Origin: Candidatus Campylobacter infans
Lineage (GTDB): Bacteria > Campylobacterota > Campylobacteria > Campylobacterales > Campylobacteraceae
Assembly: GCA_009827235.1 (NCBI GenBank)
Contig: SPMW01000023.1
Location: 1 to 24,344, forward strand
Direction: 5' to 3'
DNA: 24,344 bases
In this document: positions 7,382 through 15,163 of the stretch, in pieces
Position numbering within the stretch: position 1 is the first letter of the stretch
Layout of the letters: each line of letters starts with the position of its first letter
The notes under the pieces: generated by a model
Seen by the model: only the letters and a program-made list of their open reading frames with translations
Database searches by the model: none
What the model was told of the DNA's origin: nothing
Position numbers and translations under genes: made by a program

Positions 7382-7460
7382 AAATGTTACAAAAAGAAAC
7401 GAATTTTAAAATTTTCAAAATTTTTTGTTACCTTTTTACAACTTTGCTTTAAAAAATCTC

Positions 7461-7466
7461 TAAAAT
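7461..7466 (+). promoter_or_regulatory. Possible -10 box for prpBCD
   Basis: TAAAAT within CTCTAAAATGCC, 43 bases before the prpB ATG. It is the best-placed AT-rich hexamer downstream of the tandem repeats. No regulator gene (prpR-like) lies in the window, so control of the operon cannot be inferred. Confidence 0.35.
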
Positions 7467-7509
7467 GCCGCCAAGCAAAAAGCTTAAAATTACAAAATAA
7501 GGAGCAAAA

Positions 7510-8379
7510 ATGCAAAGTGCTGGTGCAAAATTTAGACAAGCCGTTAAAGATAACCATCCCTTGCAAGTCTTAGGCGTGATAAACGCTTATAGCGCGATTC
7601 AAGCGCAAAAAAGTGGAGCAAAAGCTCTGTATTTAAGTGGGGCTGGCGTGGCAAATGCTAGTATAGGTTTGCCAGATCTTGGTATGACAAATCTTGAAGA
7701 TGTTTGTATTGATGTGCGCAGAATAACCGCTGCTAGCGATTTACCACTGCTTGTAGATGCTGATACTGGCTGGGGTGGGGCGTTTAATATAGCTAGGACG
7801 ATTAAAGAGCTAATTAGAGCCGGCGCTGGGGCTTGCCATATAGAAGATCAAGTAGCCCAAAAACGCTGCGGACACCGCCCTAATAAAGAATTAGTCAGCA
7901 AAAATGAAATGTGCGATCGCATTAAGGCTGCTGTTGATGGGAGAATTTGCTCTGATTTTGTGATTATGGCGCGCACTGATGCGCACGCTAGCGAGGGGCA
8001 AGCAGCAGCGATTGAAAGGGCTATGGCGTATGTTGAAGCTGGTGCGGATATGATTTTTGCTGAGGCTATTCATAGCCTTGATGAATATAAGCAATTTAGC
8101 CAAAATATCAAAGTGCCTGTGCTAGCAAATATTACAGAATTTGGCAAAACGCCGTATTTTGCGACAGATGAGTTAAAACAAGCTGGCATTAGCTTGGTGC
8201 TTTATCCGCTTTCAGCATTTAGGGCGATGAATAAAGCAGCACTTGATGTGTTTAAAGATATCATCGCAAATGGCTCGCAAAAAGCTAGCATTGAGAAAAT
8301 GCAAACCAGAGATGAGCTTTATCAAATGCTTGGCTATCACGATTTTGAGCGTAAATTAGACGCATTATTCAGTAAATAA
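7510..8379 (+). CDS. prpB: 2-methylisocitrate lyase
   Basis: This 289-residue cytoplasmic enzyme cleaves 2-methylisocitrate to pyruvate and succinate, the last step of the methylcitrate cycle for propionate. It has the isocitrate lyase/PEP mutase barrel fold: LVDADTGWG at 82-89 with the Mg-binding aspartates, and the catalytic loop KRCGHRP at 118-124 with its active-site cysteine, which marks PrpB rather than other family members. IEDQ and the ARTDAHA strand also match. Length is normal. The ATG has AAGGAGC 6 bases upstream. prpC follows after 11 bases and prpD after that, so the three form an operon. Confidence 0.96.
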   Translation: MQSAGAKFRQAVKDNHPLQVLGVINAYSAIQAQKSGAKALYLSGAGVANASIGLPDLGMTNLEDVCIDVRRITAASDLPLLVDADTGWGGAFNIARTIKELIRAGAGACHIEDQVAQKRCGHRPNKELVSKNEMCDRIKAAVDGRICSDFVIMARTDAHASEGQAAAIERAMAYVEAGADMIFAEAIHSLDEYKQFSQNIKVPVLANITEFGKTPYFATDELKQAGISLVLYPLSAFRAMNKAALDVFKDIIANGSQKASIEKMQTRDELYQMLGYHDFERKLDALFSK

Positions 8380-8390
8380 AAGGAGAAAAA

Positions 8391-9521
8391 ATGAGTGAAA
8401 ATATCGCAAAAACTAAACAAGGCGGTTTGGCTGGAATAATAGCTGGCGAGAGTAAAATTTGTACTTGCGGGCTTGGCAATGGTTTAAATTATTATGGCTA
8501 CGACATTAAGGATTTGGCGGCAAATTGCGAGTTTGAAGAGGTTGCGTATTTGTTAAATCGTGGTGAATTGCCAAATGAGCGCGAATTGATTGATTTTCGC
8601 CGTGTGATAAAAGCCCAACGCGGATTAAGCAAAGAGCTAAAAGATTTAATTCGCGCTGTGCCAAAATCTGCTAATCCTATGAATCTAATGCAATTAGTAG
8701 TTTCAGCTCTGGGCGCGCTTGAACCTGAAAAGGATAATTTTAGCAATCAAAATGAAAAAATCGCACGCTTGCTTGGGGTTTTGCCGTCTGCACTTTGTTA
8801 TTGGTATCACTGGGTAAGTTATGGCGAAGAAATAGAGTTTAACACTGATTATGAAAGCATTGCTGGATATTTTTTAAGCAACCTTAGACAAAAAGAACCA
8901 AAAGAAGATTATATTAAGGCATTAAATTGCTCGTTGATTTTATATGCTGAGCATGAGTTTAACGCTTCTACTTTTACAGCAAGGGTTTGTGCTTCTACTA
9001 GATCAGATATTTTTAGTGCCGTAGCTGCTGCTATTGGTTCGCTTCGTGGGCCACTTCATGGTGGAGCAAATGAAGCTGCTATGCATTTAATAGAAAGCTT
9101 TGATAGCGTAGAAGATGCGATAATTGGCGTAAATAATATGTTAGAGCGTAAAGAGCTTTTGATGGGCTTTGGGCATAGAGTTTATGGAGTAGGTGGCGAT
9201 CCACGCAATGCTATTATAAAAGAATGGAGTCGCAAGCTAGGTGGCGATACGGATTTATTTAAAGTAAGCGAAGCTATTGAAATGGTAATGAAAGACAAAA
9301 AACCAAATTTACCGCCAAATGCTGATTTTTACAGCGCTTCGTGCTATCATTTTATGGGCATACCAACTGATCTTTTCACGCCGATTTTTGTTTTAAGTCG
9401 TGTAAGTGGCTGGACAGCGCACATCAAAGAACAACGCGCAAACAACAAACTAATCCGCCCAAATAGCCTATACATAGGCCCAGAGCCACGAGAGTTTGTG
9501 CCAATGGGTGAAAGAAAATAA
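8391..9521 (+). CDS. prpC: 2-methylcitrate synthase
   Basis: A citrate-synthase-family enzyme of 376 residues that condenses propionyl-CoA with oxaloacetate to give 2-methylcitrate. Key residues are visible: H188 in AEHEFNAST, the catalytic histidine H223 in GPLHGGANEAAM, H262 in GFGHRVY, and an aspartate at about 312 in NADFYSA. The short length and the position between prpB and prpD point to methylcitrate rather than citrate synthase, although some such enzymes use both acyl-CoAs. The ATG follows AAAAGGAG. No propionyl-CoA synthetase (prpE) is found in the window, so activation of propionate must be encoded elsewhere or done by another acyl-CoA synthetase. Confidence 0.95.
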   Translation: MSENIAKTKQGGLAGIIAGESKICTCGLGNGLNYYGYDIKDLAANCEFEEVAYLLNRGELPNERELIDFRRVIKAQRGLSKELKDLIRAVPKSANPMNLMQLVVSALGALEPEKDNFSNQNEKIARLLGVLPSALCYWYHWVSYGEEIEFNTDYESIAGYFLSNLRQKEPKEDYIKALNCSLILYAEHEFNASTFTARVCASTRSDIFSAVAAAIGSLRGPLHGGANEAAMHLIESFDSVEDAIIGVNNMLERKELLMGFGHRVYGVGGDPRNAIIKEWSRKLGGDTDLFKVSEAIEMVMKDKKPNLPPNADFYSASCYHFMGIPTDLFTPIFVLSRVSGWTAHIKEQRANNKLIRPNSLYIGPEPREFVPMGERK

Positions 9522-9567
9522 AATTTTAAACGCTAAATTTTAAAATTTACAACTAAAAGGGGATAAA

Positions 9568-11022
9568 ATGAGTAATGATATGGGGATTTTAGAGGCTAAA
9601 CGCCCTGATTTTGACGAGCTTTTAACCAAGATCGCGCGCTATGCTAGCGATTTTGAGATTAAATCAGATTTAGCTTATGAGACGGCAAAGTATTGCTTGA
9701 TGGATACTATCGGCACGGGGCTTTTGGCACTGAATTTTCCAGCTTGCACTAAGCTTTTAGGGCCAGTAGTAGAAGGGGCTGAGTTTAGGCCACTTGGAGC
9801 AAAAATCCCAGGCACTAGCTATCAATTAGAGCCTGAAAGGGCTGCTTTTAATGTCGGCGCGATGGTGCGCTGGCTGGATTTTAACGATACTTGGCTAGCG
9901 GCTGAATGGGGACATCCAAGCGATAATTTAGGCGCGATTTGGGCGGTTTGTGATTATATGAGCCGTAAAAATATCTCACAAGGCAAAAAGCCACTAAGTA
10001 TCAAAGATGCGCTAACTGCAATGATTAAAGCACATGAAATTCAAGGCGTTTTGGCACTAGAAAATTGCTTTAATAAAGTAGGGCTTGATCATGTGCTTTT
10101 AGTAAGAATTGCTAGCACGGCAGTAGCTTGTAAGCTTTTAGGTGGCAGTTTTGAAGAGATTAGAAATGCTCTTTCTCACGCCTTTATAGATGGTGGCGCG
10201 CTTCGGGCTTATCGCCACGCACCAAATACAGGATCAAGAAAAAGCTGGGCAGCTGGCGATGCGAGCAGTCGTGGCGTAAATTTAGCCTTAAAAGCATTAA
10301 GCGGTGAAATGGGCTATCCAAGCGCATTAAGTGCGAAATTTTGGGGCTTTGAAGATGTTAAGATGCGCGGAGCTAAGCTTAGCATACCACAAGAGTTTTC
10401 AAGCTATGTGATGGAAAATGTTTTATTTAAAATTAGCTTCCCGGCTGAGTTTCACGCTCAAACAGCAGTAGAATGCGCGCTAAAACTCCACGATGAGGTT
10501 AAAGACCGCTTAGATGATGTAGAAAAAATCATCATCACCACACAAGAAAGTGGCCATAGAATCATAAATAAAACAGGCGAGCTAGCAAATCCAGCTGATC
10601 GCGATCATTGCATTCAGTATATGGTTGCTGTGCCTTTAATTTTTGGGCGTTTGCGTGCTGAGGATTATGAAGATAGCGTGGCAAAAGATCCTAGAATAGA
10701 CGCTTTGCGCGCAAAAATGAGCGTAGAAGTAGATGATCGCTACACAAAAGAATATTTAGAAAGTGATAAACGCTCAATCGCAAATGCCGTTCAAATTTTC
10801 TATAAAGATGGCTCAAAAAGCCAAAAAGTTGAGGTTGAGTATCCAATAGGCCATAAACGCCGCAGAAGCGAAGGAATTCCGCTTTTGATCAAAAAATTTG
10901 AGAGCAACCTTGCTGGGCGCCTAAGTCCAAAAAAATGCGAGCTTATAAATAAATTATTCGCTAATCAAAAAACGCTTGAAAATACGGCGTTTAATGAGTT
11001 TAGTGATTTATTTGCTTTATAA
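9568..11022 (+). CDS. prpD: 2-methylcitrate dehydratase
   Basis: This 484-residue protein belongs to the MmgE/PrpD family, iron-sulfur-free dehydratases that turn 2-methylcitrate into 2-methyl-cis-aconitate. Recognisable stretches include YCLMDTIGTGLLAL near residue 45, RWLDFNDTWLAAEWGHPSDN in the N-terminal helical domain, AAGDASSRGVNLA, and FPAEFHAQTAVE. Full length fits PrpD. It starts 46 bases after prpC, with AAAAGGGG before the ATG; the gap contains a 16-base AT palindrome. The acnD/prpF alternative is absent, so this is the prpD form of the pathway. Hydration to methylisocitrate would need an aconitase not present here. Confidence 0.95.
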   Translation: MSNDMGILEAKRPDFDELLTKIARYASDFEIKSDLAYETAKYCLMDTIGTGLLALNFPACTKLLGPVVEGAEFRPLGAKIPGTSYQLEPERAAFNVGAMVRWLDFNDTWLAAEWGHPSDNLGAIWAVCDYMSRKNISQGKKPLSIKDALTAMIKAHEIQGVLALENCFNKVGLDHVLLVRIASTAVACKLLGGSFEEIRNALSHAFIDGGALRAYRHAPNTGSRKSWAAGDASSRGVNLALKALSGEMGYPSALSAKFWGFEDVKMRGAKLSIPQEFSSYVMENVLFKISFPAEFHAQTAVECALKLHDEVKDRLDDVEKIIITTQESGHRIINKTGELANPADRDHCIQYMVAVPLIFGRLRAEDYEDSVAKDPRIDALRAKMSVEVDDRYTKEYLESDKRSIANAVQIFYKDGSKSQKVEVEYPIGHKRRRSEGIPLLIKKFESNLAGRLSPKKCELINKLFANQKTLENTAFNEFSDLFAL

Positions 11023-11032
11023 ATTTTAATTT

Positions 11033-11079
11033 AGCGCGGATTTTGCTTGATTTTTTATAAAATCTTAGCAAAACGCGCT
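11033..11079 (+). terminator. Long hairpin downstream of prpD
   Basis: Eleven bases after the prpD stop, three matched segments stack into one hairpin: AGCGCG with CGCGCT, TTTTGCT with AGCAAAA, and GATTTT with AAAATC around a TTAT loop. That is about 19 base pairs with small bulges. There is no T-run after it; a TATAAT follows directly. It probably ends or protects the prp transcript, or insulates the next promoter. Confidence 0.55.
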
Positions 11080-11084
11080 ATAAT
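11079..11084 (+). promoter_or_regulatory. Consensus -10 box upstream of the poly-G leader and sugar amidotransferase
   Basis: TATAAT in GCGCTATAATCTCGGC, 126 bases before the leader ATG, abutting the foot of the hairpin at 11033-11079. The transcript would have a 5' region of about 115 bases, containing an inverted repeat CGGCTT/AAGCCG at 11087-11110. Confidence 0.5.
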
Positions 11085-11209
11085 CTCGGCTTTATTAAAA
11101 TTTTAAGCCGTTATTCTTATAACTTTCAAATTTTTTCTTAAAATTTTAAAATTTCAAACGATTTAGCAAGCCATTTAAGGCTAAAATTAAATATTTTTAA
11201 GGATTAAAA

Positions 11210-11284
11210 ATGCGTAAAATTTGTCTTAACGCTGAAAATAAAAACATCAGCCAAAATGCTTTAAACAACGGGGGGGGGGGGTAG
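11210..11284 (+). CDS. Short leader reading frame ending just after the poly-G tract
   Basis: An ATG with a very good site (TTAAGGATTAAAA, AAGG 7 bases upstream) opens a frame of 24 codons: MRKICLNAENKNISQNALNN, then four glycines from the G tract, then TAG. The stop ends 3 bases before the amidotransferase ATG at 11288. With 13 G the frame would stop at a TAA about ten bases inside the next gene; with 11 G it would run on to a TAG at 11427-11429. I do not recognise the peptide. It may be the surviving 5' end of a phase-variable gene whose body was lost, or a real leader coupling translation to the next gene. Confidence 0.55.
   Translation: MRKICLNAENKNISQNALNNGGGG
11270..11281 (+). repeat. 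12-base poly-G tract (contingency locus)
   Basis: Twelve consecutive G, by far the longest G run in the window. In Campylobacter and Helicobacter, G/C tracts of about 8 or more in or near surface-modification genes change length by slippage and switch expression on and off. Here it ends 6 bases before the amidotransferase start codon and lies inside the leader frame. Confidence 0.9.
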
Positions 11285-11287
11285 AAA

Positions 11288-12481
11288 ATGCTTTATTGTA
11301 AAAAATGCCTACAACCTAATACAAGACCTAGTATTGTTTTTGATGATGGAATTTGCGGTGCTTGCTTGTGGGAGCAAGAAAGGCAAAAAATTGATTGGAG
11401 CGCAAGAGCAAAAGAGCTTGAAAATATAGCAGATAATGCAAAATGCAAGGCAAAGGGCGCGTATGATTGCGTGGTGGGCGTTTCTGGTGGTAAGGATTCT
11501 ACCTTTCAAGCTTTTTATGCAAGAGATGTTTTAGGTTTAAGAACCTTATGCGTAAATGCCGAACCTGTCGATATAACTCCAATTGGCAAGCATAATATTG
11601 AAAATTTAAAAAAGCACGGCTTTGATGTTATATCAATTAACCCAAATAAGCAGCTTGCCTTAAAATTAATGAAGCATGATTTTTTAACTTATGGCAACCC
11701 TATAAAATGCACAGAATACACGCTTTATGCATCAGCTTATATAATTGCTGATAAGTTTGATATACCATTAATCATTCAAGGTGAAAATGCAGGACTTACC
11801 CTAGGGGTTGGCATAAATAAAAAGAGATTTGATGAGCTAATTTTAAGTACTGGCGGGGATTGCTTAGATATAATAAACGCTAATACCGTAAAAGATGATC
11901 CTTTGGCTATTTATCAAAAAAACGGCCTAAGTCAAAAAGACTTATTTTTATATAAAATTCCATTAGAATCAATAATCCAAAAAGGCATTCGTGGCGTGTG
12001 GTTAAATTATTACGCCAAGCAATGGTCCCAGCCAGCAAATGCAAAATTTGCGATAGAAAAAGGCATTCAAATATATCCAAAAAACACAAATCCTTACGAC
12101 ATAGGCACTTATAGAAGGTTTTTTCAACTAGATGCTTATACGGTGATTTTTAATCAATATTTAAAATATATAAAATTTGGCTTTGGGCAGTGTAGCGATC
12201 ATGTGTGTTATGATATTAGAGAGGGTTTGATCACAAAAGATGAGGGTAAATTTTTGATTAAAGAACTTGATGGTAAATATGGTGAGTTTTATCTTGAAAA
12301 AATGGCGAGTTATCTTGGTATGGACGCAAAAACAATGCTTGAATACGCACAAAAATTTAGAGGCGATATGTTTGAAAAAGACAAAAATGGCAAATGGCAT
12401 TTAAAAAATCCTATTTGGGAGCAAGAGCCAATTCAAGGCAAATACAGCATAAAAGACATTATGCAACGCTTAGGCATTTAA
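11288..12481 (+). CDS. N-acetyl sugar amidotransferase (PseA/WbpG/LegG-type family)
   Basis: This 397-residue cytoplasmic enzyme has an N-terminal cysteine pair set (YCKKCLQPNTRP ... GICGAC, likely zinc-binding) and a PP-loop ATPase motif VVGVSGGKDST near residue 65. This is the layout of amidotransferases that convert an N-acetyl group of an activated sugar to an acetamidino group, as in pseudaminic acid derivatives on Campylobacter flagellin or in Pseudomonas O-antigen. No other pseudaminic, legionaminic or hisH/hisF-like gene is nearby, so the substrate sugar is open. It lacks an ordinary ribosome binding site: TAGAAA and the G tract precede the ATG, so expression probably depends on the leader frame. 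Family is firm; pseA itself is not proven. Confidence 0.88.
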   Translation: MLYCKKCLQPNTRPSIVFDDGICGACLWEQERQKIDWSARAKELENIADNAKCKAKGAYDCVVGVSGGKDSTFQAFYARDVLGLRTLCVNAEPVDITPIGKHNIENLKKHGFDVISINPNKQLALKLMKHDFLTYGNPIKCTEYTLYASAYIIADKFDIPLIIQGENAGLTLGVGINKKRFDELILSTGGDCLDIINANTVKDDPLAIYQKNGLSQKDLFLYKIPLESIIQKGIRGVWLNYYAKQWSQPANAKFAIEKGIQIYPKNTNPYDIGTYRRFFQLDAYTVIFNQYLKYIKFGFGQCSDHVCYDIREGLITKDEGKFLIKELDGKYGEFYLEKMASYLGMDAKTMLEYAQKFRGDMFEKDKNGKWHLKNPIWEQEPIQGKYSIKDIMQRLGI

Positions 12482-12564
12482 AATTTTAATTTATTTTATC
12501 GCGCAAAATCACTTTAAAATTTTATATTTTTGGTTAAAATAGCCAAAAAAGCTAAGGATTATTT

Positions 12565-13443
12565 GTGCAAATAAGCTTTGAGAGTGTAAGCGTGGCGTTT
12601 TTGCTGGCTTTGCTAGCTGGTGCTTCTACTAGTATTGGTGCGCTAATTGCGTTTTTCTCGCATGACAACAATTCTAAAATTTTATCGGCCGGGCTTGGAT
12701 TTTCAGCTGGGGCGATGGTTTATATTTCATTTATGGAGCTTTTGCCAGAAGCGATAAATGATTTTAAAAAGCACTTCATTTATGGCGATTTAATCGCGCT
12801 TGGCGTGTTTTTTTTGTCTATGTTTTTGTGTATTTTTATAGATAAAATCGTGCCAAAAGATGTAAATCCCCATGAGATCGAAACCGCTAGGAATTACGAT
12901 GAATTAAAATTTACAGATGAGCAAACAGCAAATTTTAATCCCACCCAGCCCAAAACAGCAAAAACCATCACAAAGCACCATAAAAATAGGCTTAAACGCA
13001 CGGGCATTTTCACAGCTTTGGCTATTGGGATTCATAATTTCCCAGAAGGTTTTGCTACTTTTGCTAGCGGGCTTGAAAGTATTGGGTTTGGCTTAATGAT
13101 AGCACTTGCTGTGGCAATTCATAATATCCCTGAGGGCATTGCTGTTAGCTTGCCGATTTATCACGCCACGGGCAATAAACGCAAGGCCTTTATTTTTACG
13201 ATGTTATCGGGGCTGGCTGAGCCGCTTGGCGCGCTTGTTGGGGCTTTGGTTTTATTGCCGTTTTTTGGTGCGTTAGGTCTTGGGATTAGTTTTGCTTTTG
13301 TTGCTGGGGTGATGATTTTTATTAGCTTAGATGAGCTTTTCCCTGTTGCTAAAACTTATGCTAGCGGGCATGAATGCTTGTATGGGTTAATTGCTGGTAT
13401 GGCGATAATGGCACTTAGTTTAAAGCTTTTGAGCGTGGCTTAA
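12565..13443 (+). CDS. zupT: ZIP family zinc transporter
   Basis: This 292-residue inner-membrane protein has about eight helices, with a histidine-containing cytoplasmic loop between helices 3 and 4 (about residues 100-150). The ZIP metal-site helices are clear: AIGIHNFPEGFATFASG and AVAIHNIPEGIAVSLP, each with the HNxPEG motif, then GLAEPLGALVGAL. It imports zinc and possibly other divalent metals. The start is a GTG, with AAGGA 6 bases upstream. A TAAAAT at 12535-12540 inside a TTTTTGG/CCAAAAA inverted repeat may serve as its promoter. It stands alone between the amidotransferase and the channel gene. Length is slightly above the usual ZupT because of the loop. Confidence 0.93.
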   Translation: MQISFESVSVAFLLALLAGASTSIGALIAFFSHDNNSKILSAGLGFSAGAMVYISFMELLPEAINDFKKHFIYGDLIALGVFFLSMFLCIFIDKIVPKDVNPHEIETARNYDELKFTDEQTANFNPTQPKTAKTITKHHKNRLKRTGIFTALAIGIHNFPEGFATFASGLESIGFGLMIALAVAIHNIPEGIAVSLPIYHATGNKRKAFIFTMLSGLAEPLGALVGALVLLPFFGALGLGISFAFVAGVMIFISLDELFPVAKTYASGHECLYGLIAGMAIMALSLKLLSVA

Positions 13444-13512
13444 ATTTTAATAAATCTTGCTTTATTTAGCGTGATTTTATTACAGATATTTTTATATAAA
13501 AAGCTTATTATG

Positions 13513-13533
13513 CGCCCTTAAATTTAAGGGGCG
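13513..13533 (+). promoter_or_regulatory. Hairpin covering the ribosome binding site of the channel gene
   Basis: CGCCCTTAAA and TTTAAGGGGCG form an inverted repeat with one bulged G, ending 3 bases before the ATG at 13537. The AAGGGG that would bind the ribosome lies in the right arm, so folding would hide it. This may tune translation by temperature or by a ligand or protein. A TATATAAA lies about 20 bases upstream as a candidate -10. Confidence 0.45.
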
Positions 13534-13536
13534 AAA

Positions 13537-14559
13537 ATGAATAAAATTTCAAATTTTCCAATAATGTTTTATGCCGTAGTTATGGGACTTGGCGGGCTTT
13601 GTGTGGCTTATGAGAGCTTAAATAAATTGCTTAAACTTAGCCAAAGCGTTGGTTTTGTTTTAAATGCTTTTACTAGCTTGGTATTTGCTTTTATTAGCTT
13701 TATTTATATAATCAAGATTATAAAATTTCCAAATGAAGTAAGGGCTGAGCTAAATCATCCTATAAAAATTAATTTTTTTGCTGCTTTTGCTATTTCGCTT
13801 TTGCTTTTGGCTATTGTTTTTAAAAATAACGAAAGCGCGCATTTTGGGCTATTTTATACAGGACTTGTAGCACAAACTTTTATGAGTTTTTATGTGGTGG
13901 CTAGCTGGATAAATCGCAACCTTGAAATCAAGCATTCAAATCCTGCGTGGTTTATACCTATTGTGGGAAATTTATTAGTAATTACTGCCGCACAAGGCAA
14001 GGATTCTTATTTGTGGTTTTATTTTAGTTTTGCTTTATTTTTTTTTGTGGGAAATTTATTAGTAATTACTGCCGCACAAGGCAAGGATTCTTATTTGTGG
14101 TTTTATTTTAGTTTTGCTTTATTTTTTTATATCGTGCTTTTTAGTATTATTTTTTACCGCATTTTATTTTGTGATCAATTACCGGCTAAGTTTATGCCGA
14201 CTTTGTTTATTTTTATAGCTCCGCCATCTGTGGCTTTTATTGATTATATCAAGCTTACGGGAAATTTCAATGAGTTTAGTATGTTTTTTTTGAGTTTGGC
14301 GATTTTCTTTGGGATTTTAGTGCTTTTTATGTATAAAAATTTCTTAAAATTAAAATTTTTTCTATCTTGGTGGGCTTTTACCTTTCCTACGGCAGCACTT
14401 TGTATAGCCTTGGTAAAAGCTTATGAATTAACAGAGCATAAGGGCTTTTTGTGGGGCGGTTTGGCTGCGTTTATTGGGCTTTGTGCTTTGATTATCATCG
14501 TGGCATTTTATACAATCAAAAGCATTAAAAATAACGATATTTGCGTAACAGAGCAATAA
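13537..14559 (+). CDS. SLAC1/TehA-type anion channel or exporter, with internal duplication
   Basis: A polytopic inner-membrane protein of 340 residues. The NPAWFIPIVGN stretch, the regular helix spacing and the FPTAALCIAL segment fit the tellurite-resistance/dicarboxylate/SLAC1 family (ten helices). Residues 143-170 are repeated exactly at 171-198, encoded by an identical 84-bp tandem duplication, which adds about one extra hydrophobic segment in the middle and could invert the topology of the second half. Without it the protein would be 312 residues, closer to the family size. The ATG sits behind AAGGGG in a hairpin. No transport substrate can be inferred. Whether the duplicated form is functional is uncertain. 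Confidence 0.82.
   Translation: MNKISNFPIMFYAVVMGLGGLCVAYESLNKLLKLSQSVGFVLNAFTSLVFAFISFIYIIKIIKFPNEVRAELNHPIKINFFAAFAISLLLLAIVFKNNESAHFGLFYTGLVAQTFMSFYVVASWINRNLEIKHSNPAWFIPIVGNLLVITAAQGKDSYLWFYFSFALFFFVGNLLVITAAQGKDSYLWFYFSFALFFYIVLFSIIFYRILFCDQLPAKFMPTLFIFIAPPSVAFIDYIKLTGNFNEFSMFFLSLAIFFGILVLFMYKNFLKLKFFLSWWAFTFPTAALCIALVKAYELTEHKGFLWGGLAAFIGLCALIIIVAFYTIKSIKNNDICVTEQ
13961..14128 (+). repeat. Perfect 84-bp tandem duplication inside the channel gene
   Basis: Bases 13961-14044 and 14045-14128 are identical over all 84 positions, starting TTGTGGGAAATT and ending in a T run. Eighty-four is a multiple of three, so the frame is kept and 28 residues are doubled. The lack of any mismatch means a very recent event, or an assembly fault. 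Confidence 0.95.
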
Positions 14560-14615
14560 AAATGGTAATGCGCGGTATGCTTTTTTGGCGCGTTTAATTT
14601 GATAAAGGATAAAAT

Positions 14616-14807
14616 ATGAGTAAAAAATGTATGTTTTGGGATAAAACTATTCGTTTAATTTTAGGCTCTGGCTTTATATTTTTGTTTGGCTTTGTTTGTC
14701 AAAGCTGGTGGTGGTTAGTTGGAGCGTGGTTTATATTAACGGCGGTTTATGGCTGCCCGCTATATCGCTTTTTGCCTTGTTGTAAAGCAAAATGTGAGAT
14801 AAAATAA
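14616..14807 (+). CDS. DUF2892 (YgaP-like) small membrane protein
   Basis: A 63-residue protein with two hydrophobic segments. It has the family pattern: WDKTIRLILG at the start, WFILTAVYGCPLYRFL in the second half, with the CPLY motif. The last 15 residues carry extra cysteines (CCKAKCEIK). DUF2892 domains are also found fused to rhodanese in YgaP; the role is unknown. The ATG has AAAGGATAAAAT before it. It lies 56 bases after the channel gene and ends at a strong bidirectional terminator. Confidence 0.85.
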   Translation: MSKKCMFWDKTIRLILGSGFIFLFGFVCQSWWWLVGAWFILTAVYGCPLYRFLPCCKAKCEIK

Positions 14808-14811
14808 AATA

Positions 14812-14845
14812 TTTAAGGCTTTTGGCTAAATGCAAAAGCCTTAAA
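14812..14845. terminator. Bidirectional terminator between convergent genes
   Basis: A perfect 13-bp inverted repeat, TTTAAGGCTTTTG and CAAAAGCCTTAAA, with an 8-base loop. It lies just after the DUF2892 gene on the plus strand and 2 bases after the end of the minus-strand operon. T-rich sequence follows on both sides. Confidence 0.85.
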
Positions 14846-14847
14846 GC

Positions 14848-15153
14848 TTATAAAATATTTTTATAAATCACCGCATCTATTCTAGCTGTGATTGCTTTTA
14901 ATAATTCATCATCATTGCTTATTAAAAGTGCTATTTTGCTATCAAATAAATAATCATTTGCAAGCTCTTGTAAGCTTTTTGCAAGCTCTAAACTCTCGCA
15001 GGCTAAAAAATTTATGCCATTTGCGTTTGCAATTACTGCTTGGATTTCATTTTTTATTAGTATGAATTGGCTTTTTTGTTCTAAGCTTTGCTTGCTAAAA
15101 TCACAAATTTTTGGGCGTTTAAATGCTACAAGCTCGTGTCCTATGATTATCAT
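14848..15153 (-). CDS. Hypothetical protein, last gene of the pgp2-alr-ribA-rsmG operon
   Basis: I do not recognise this protein of 101 residues. It starts MIIIGHELVAFKRPKICDF and is predicted to be soluble, with mixed alpha/beta character and a leucine- and alanine-rich C-terminal half (SLELAKSLQELANDYL, KIALLISNDDELLKAI). A longer frame opens at 15195, but the ATG at 15153 has AAAAGGATAGCA directly upstream, placed right after the stop of the zinc-ribbon gene, so it is the start. It is the last gene before the terminator. The IALLISNDDELLKA stretch might suggest a small Rossmann-like or regulatory domain, but that is a guess. Confidence 0.75.
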   Translation of the reverse strand: MIIIGHELVAFKRPKICDFSKQSLEQKSQFILIKNEIQAVIANANGINFLACESLELAKSLQELANDYLFDSKIALLISNDDELLKAITARIDAVIYKNIL

Positions 15154-15163
15154 TGCTATCCTT

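Noticed and set aside
9535..9550. AAATTTTAAAATTT-type palindromes as regulatory elements
   Set aside because: The same sequence recurs in many gaps (about 130, 6893, 7083, 7411, 11137) and is expected from the base composition.
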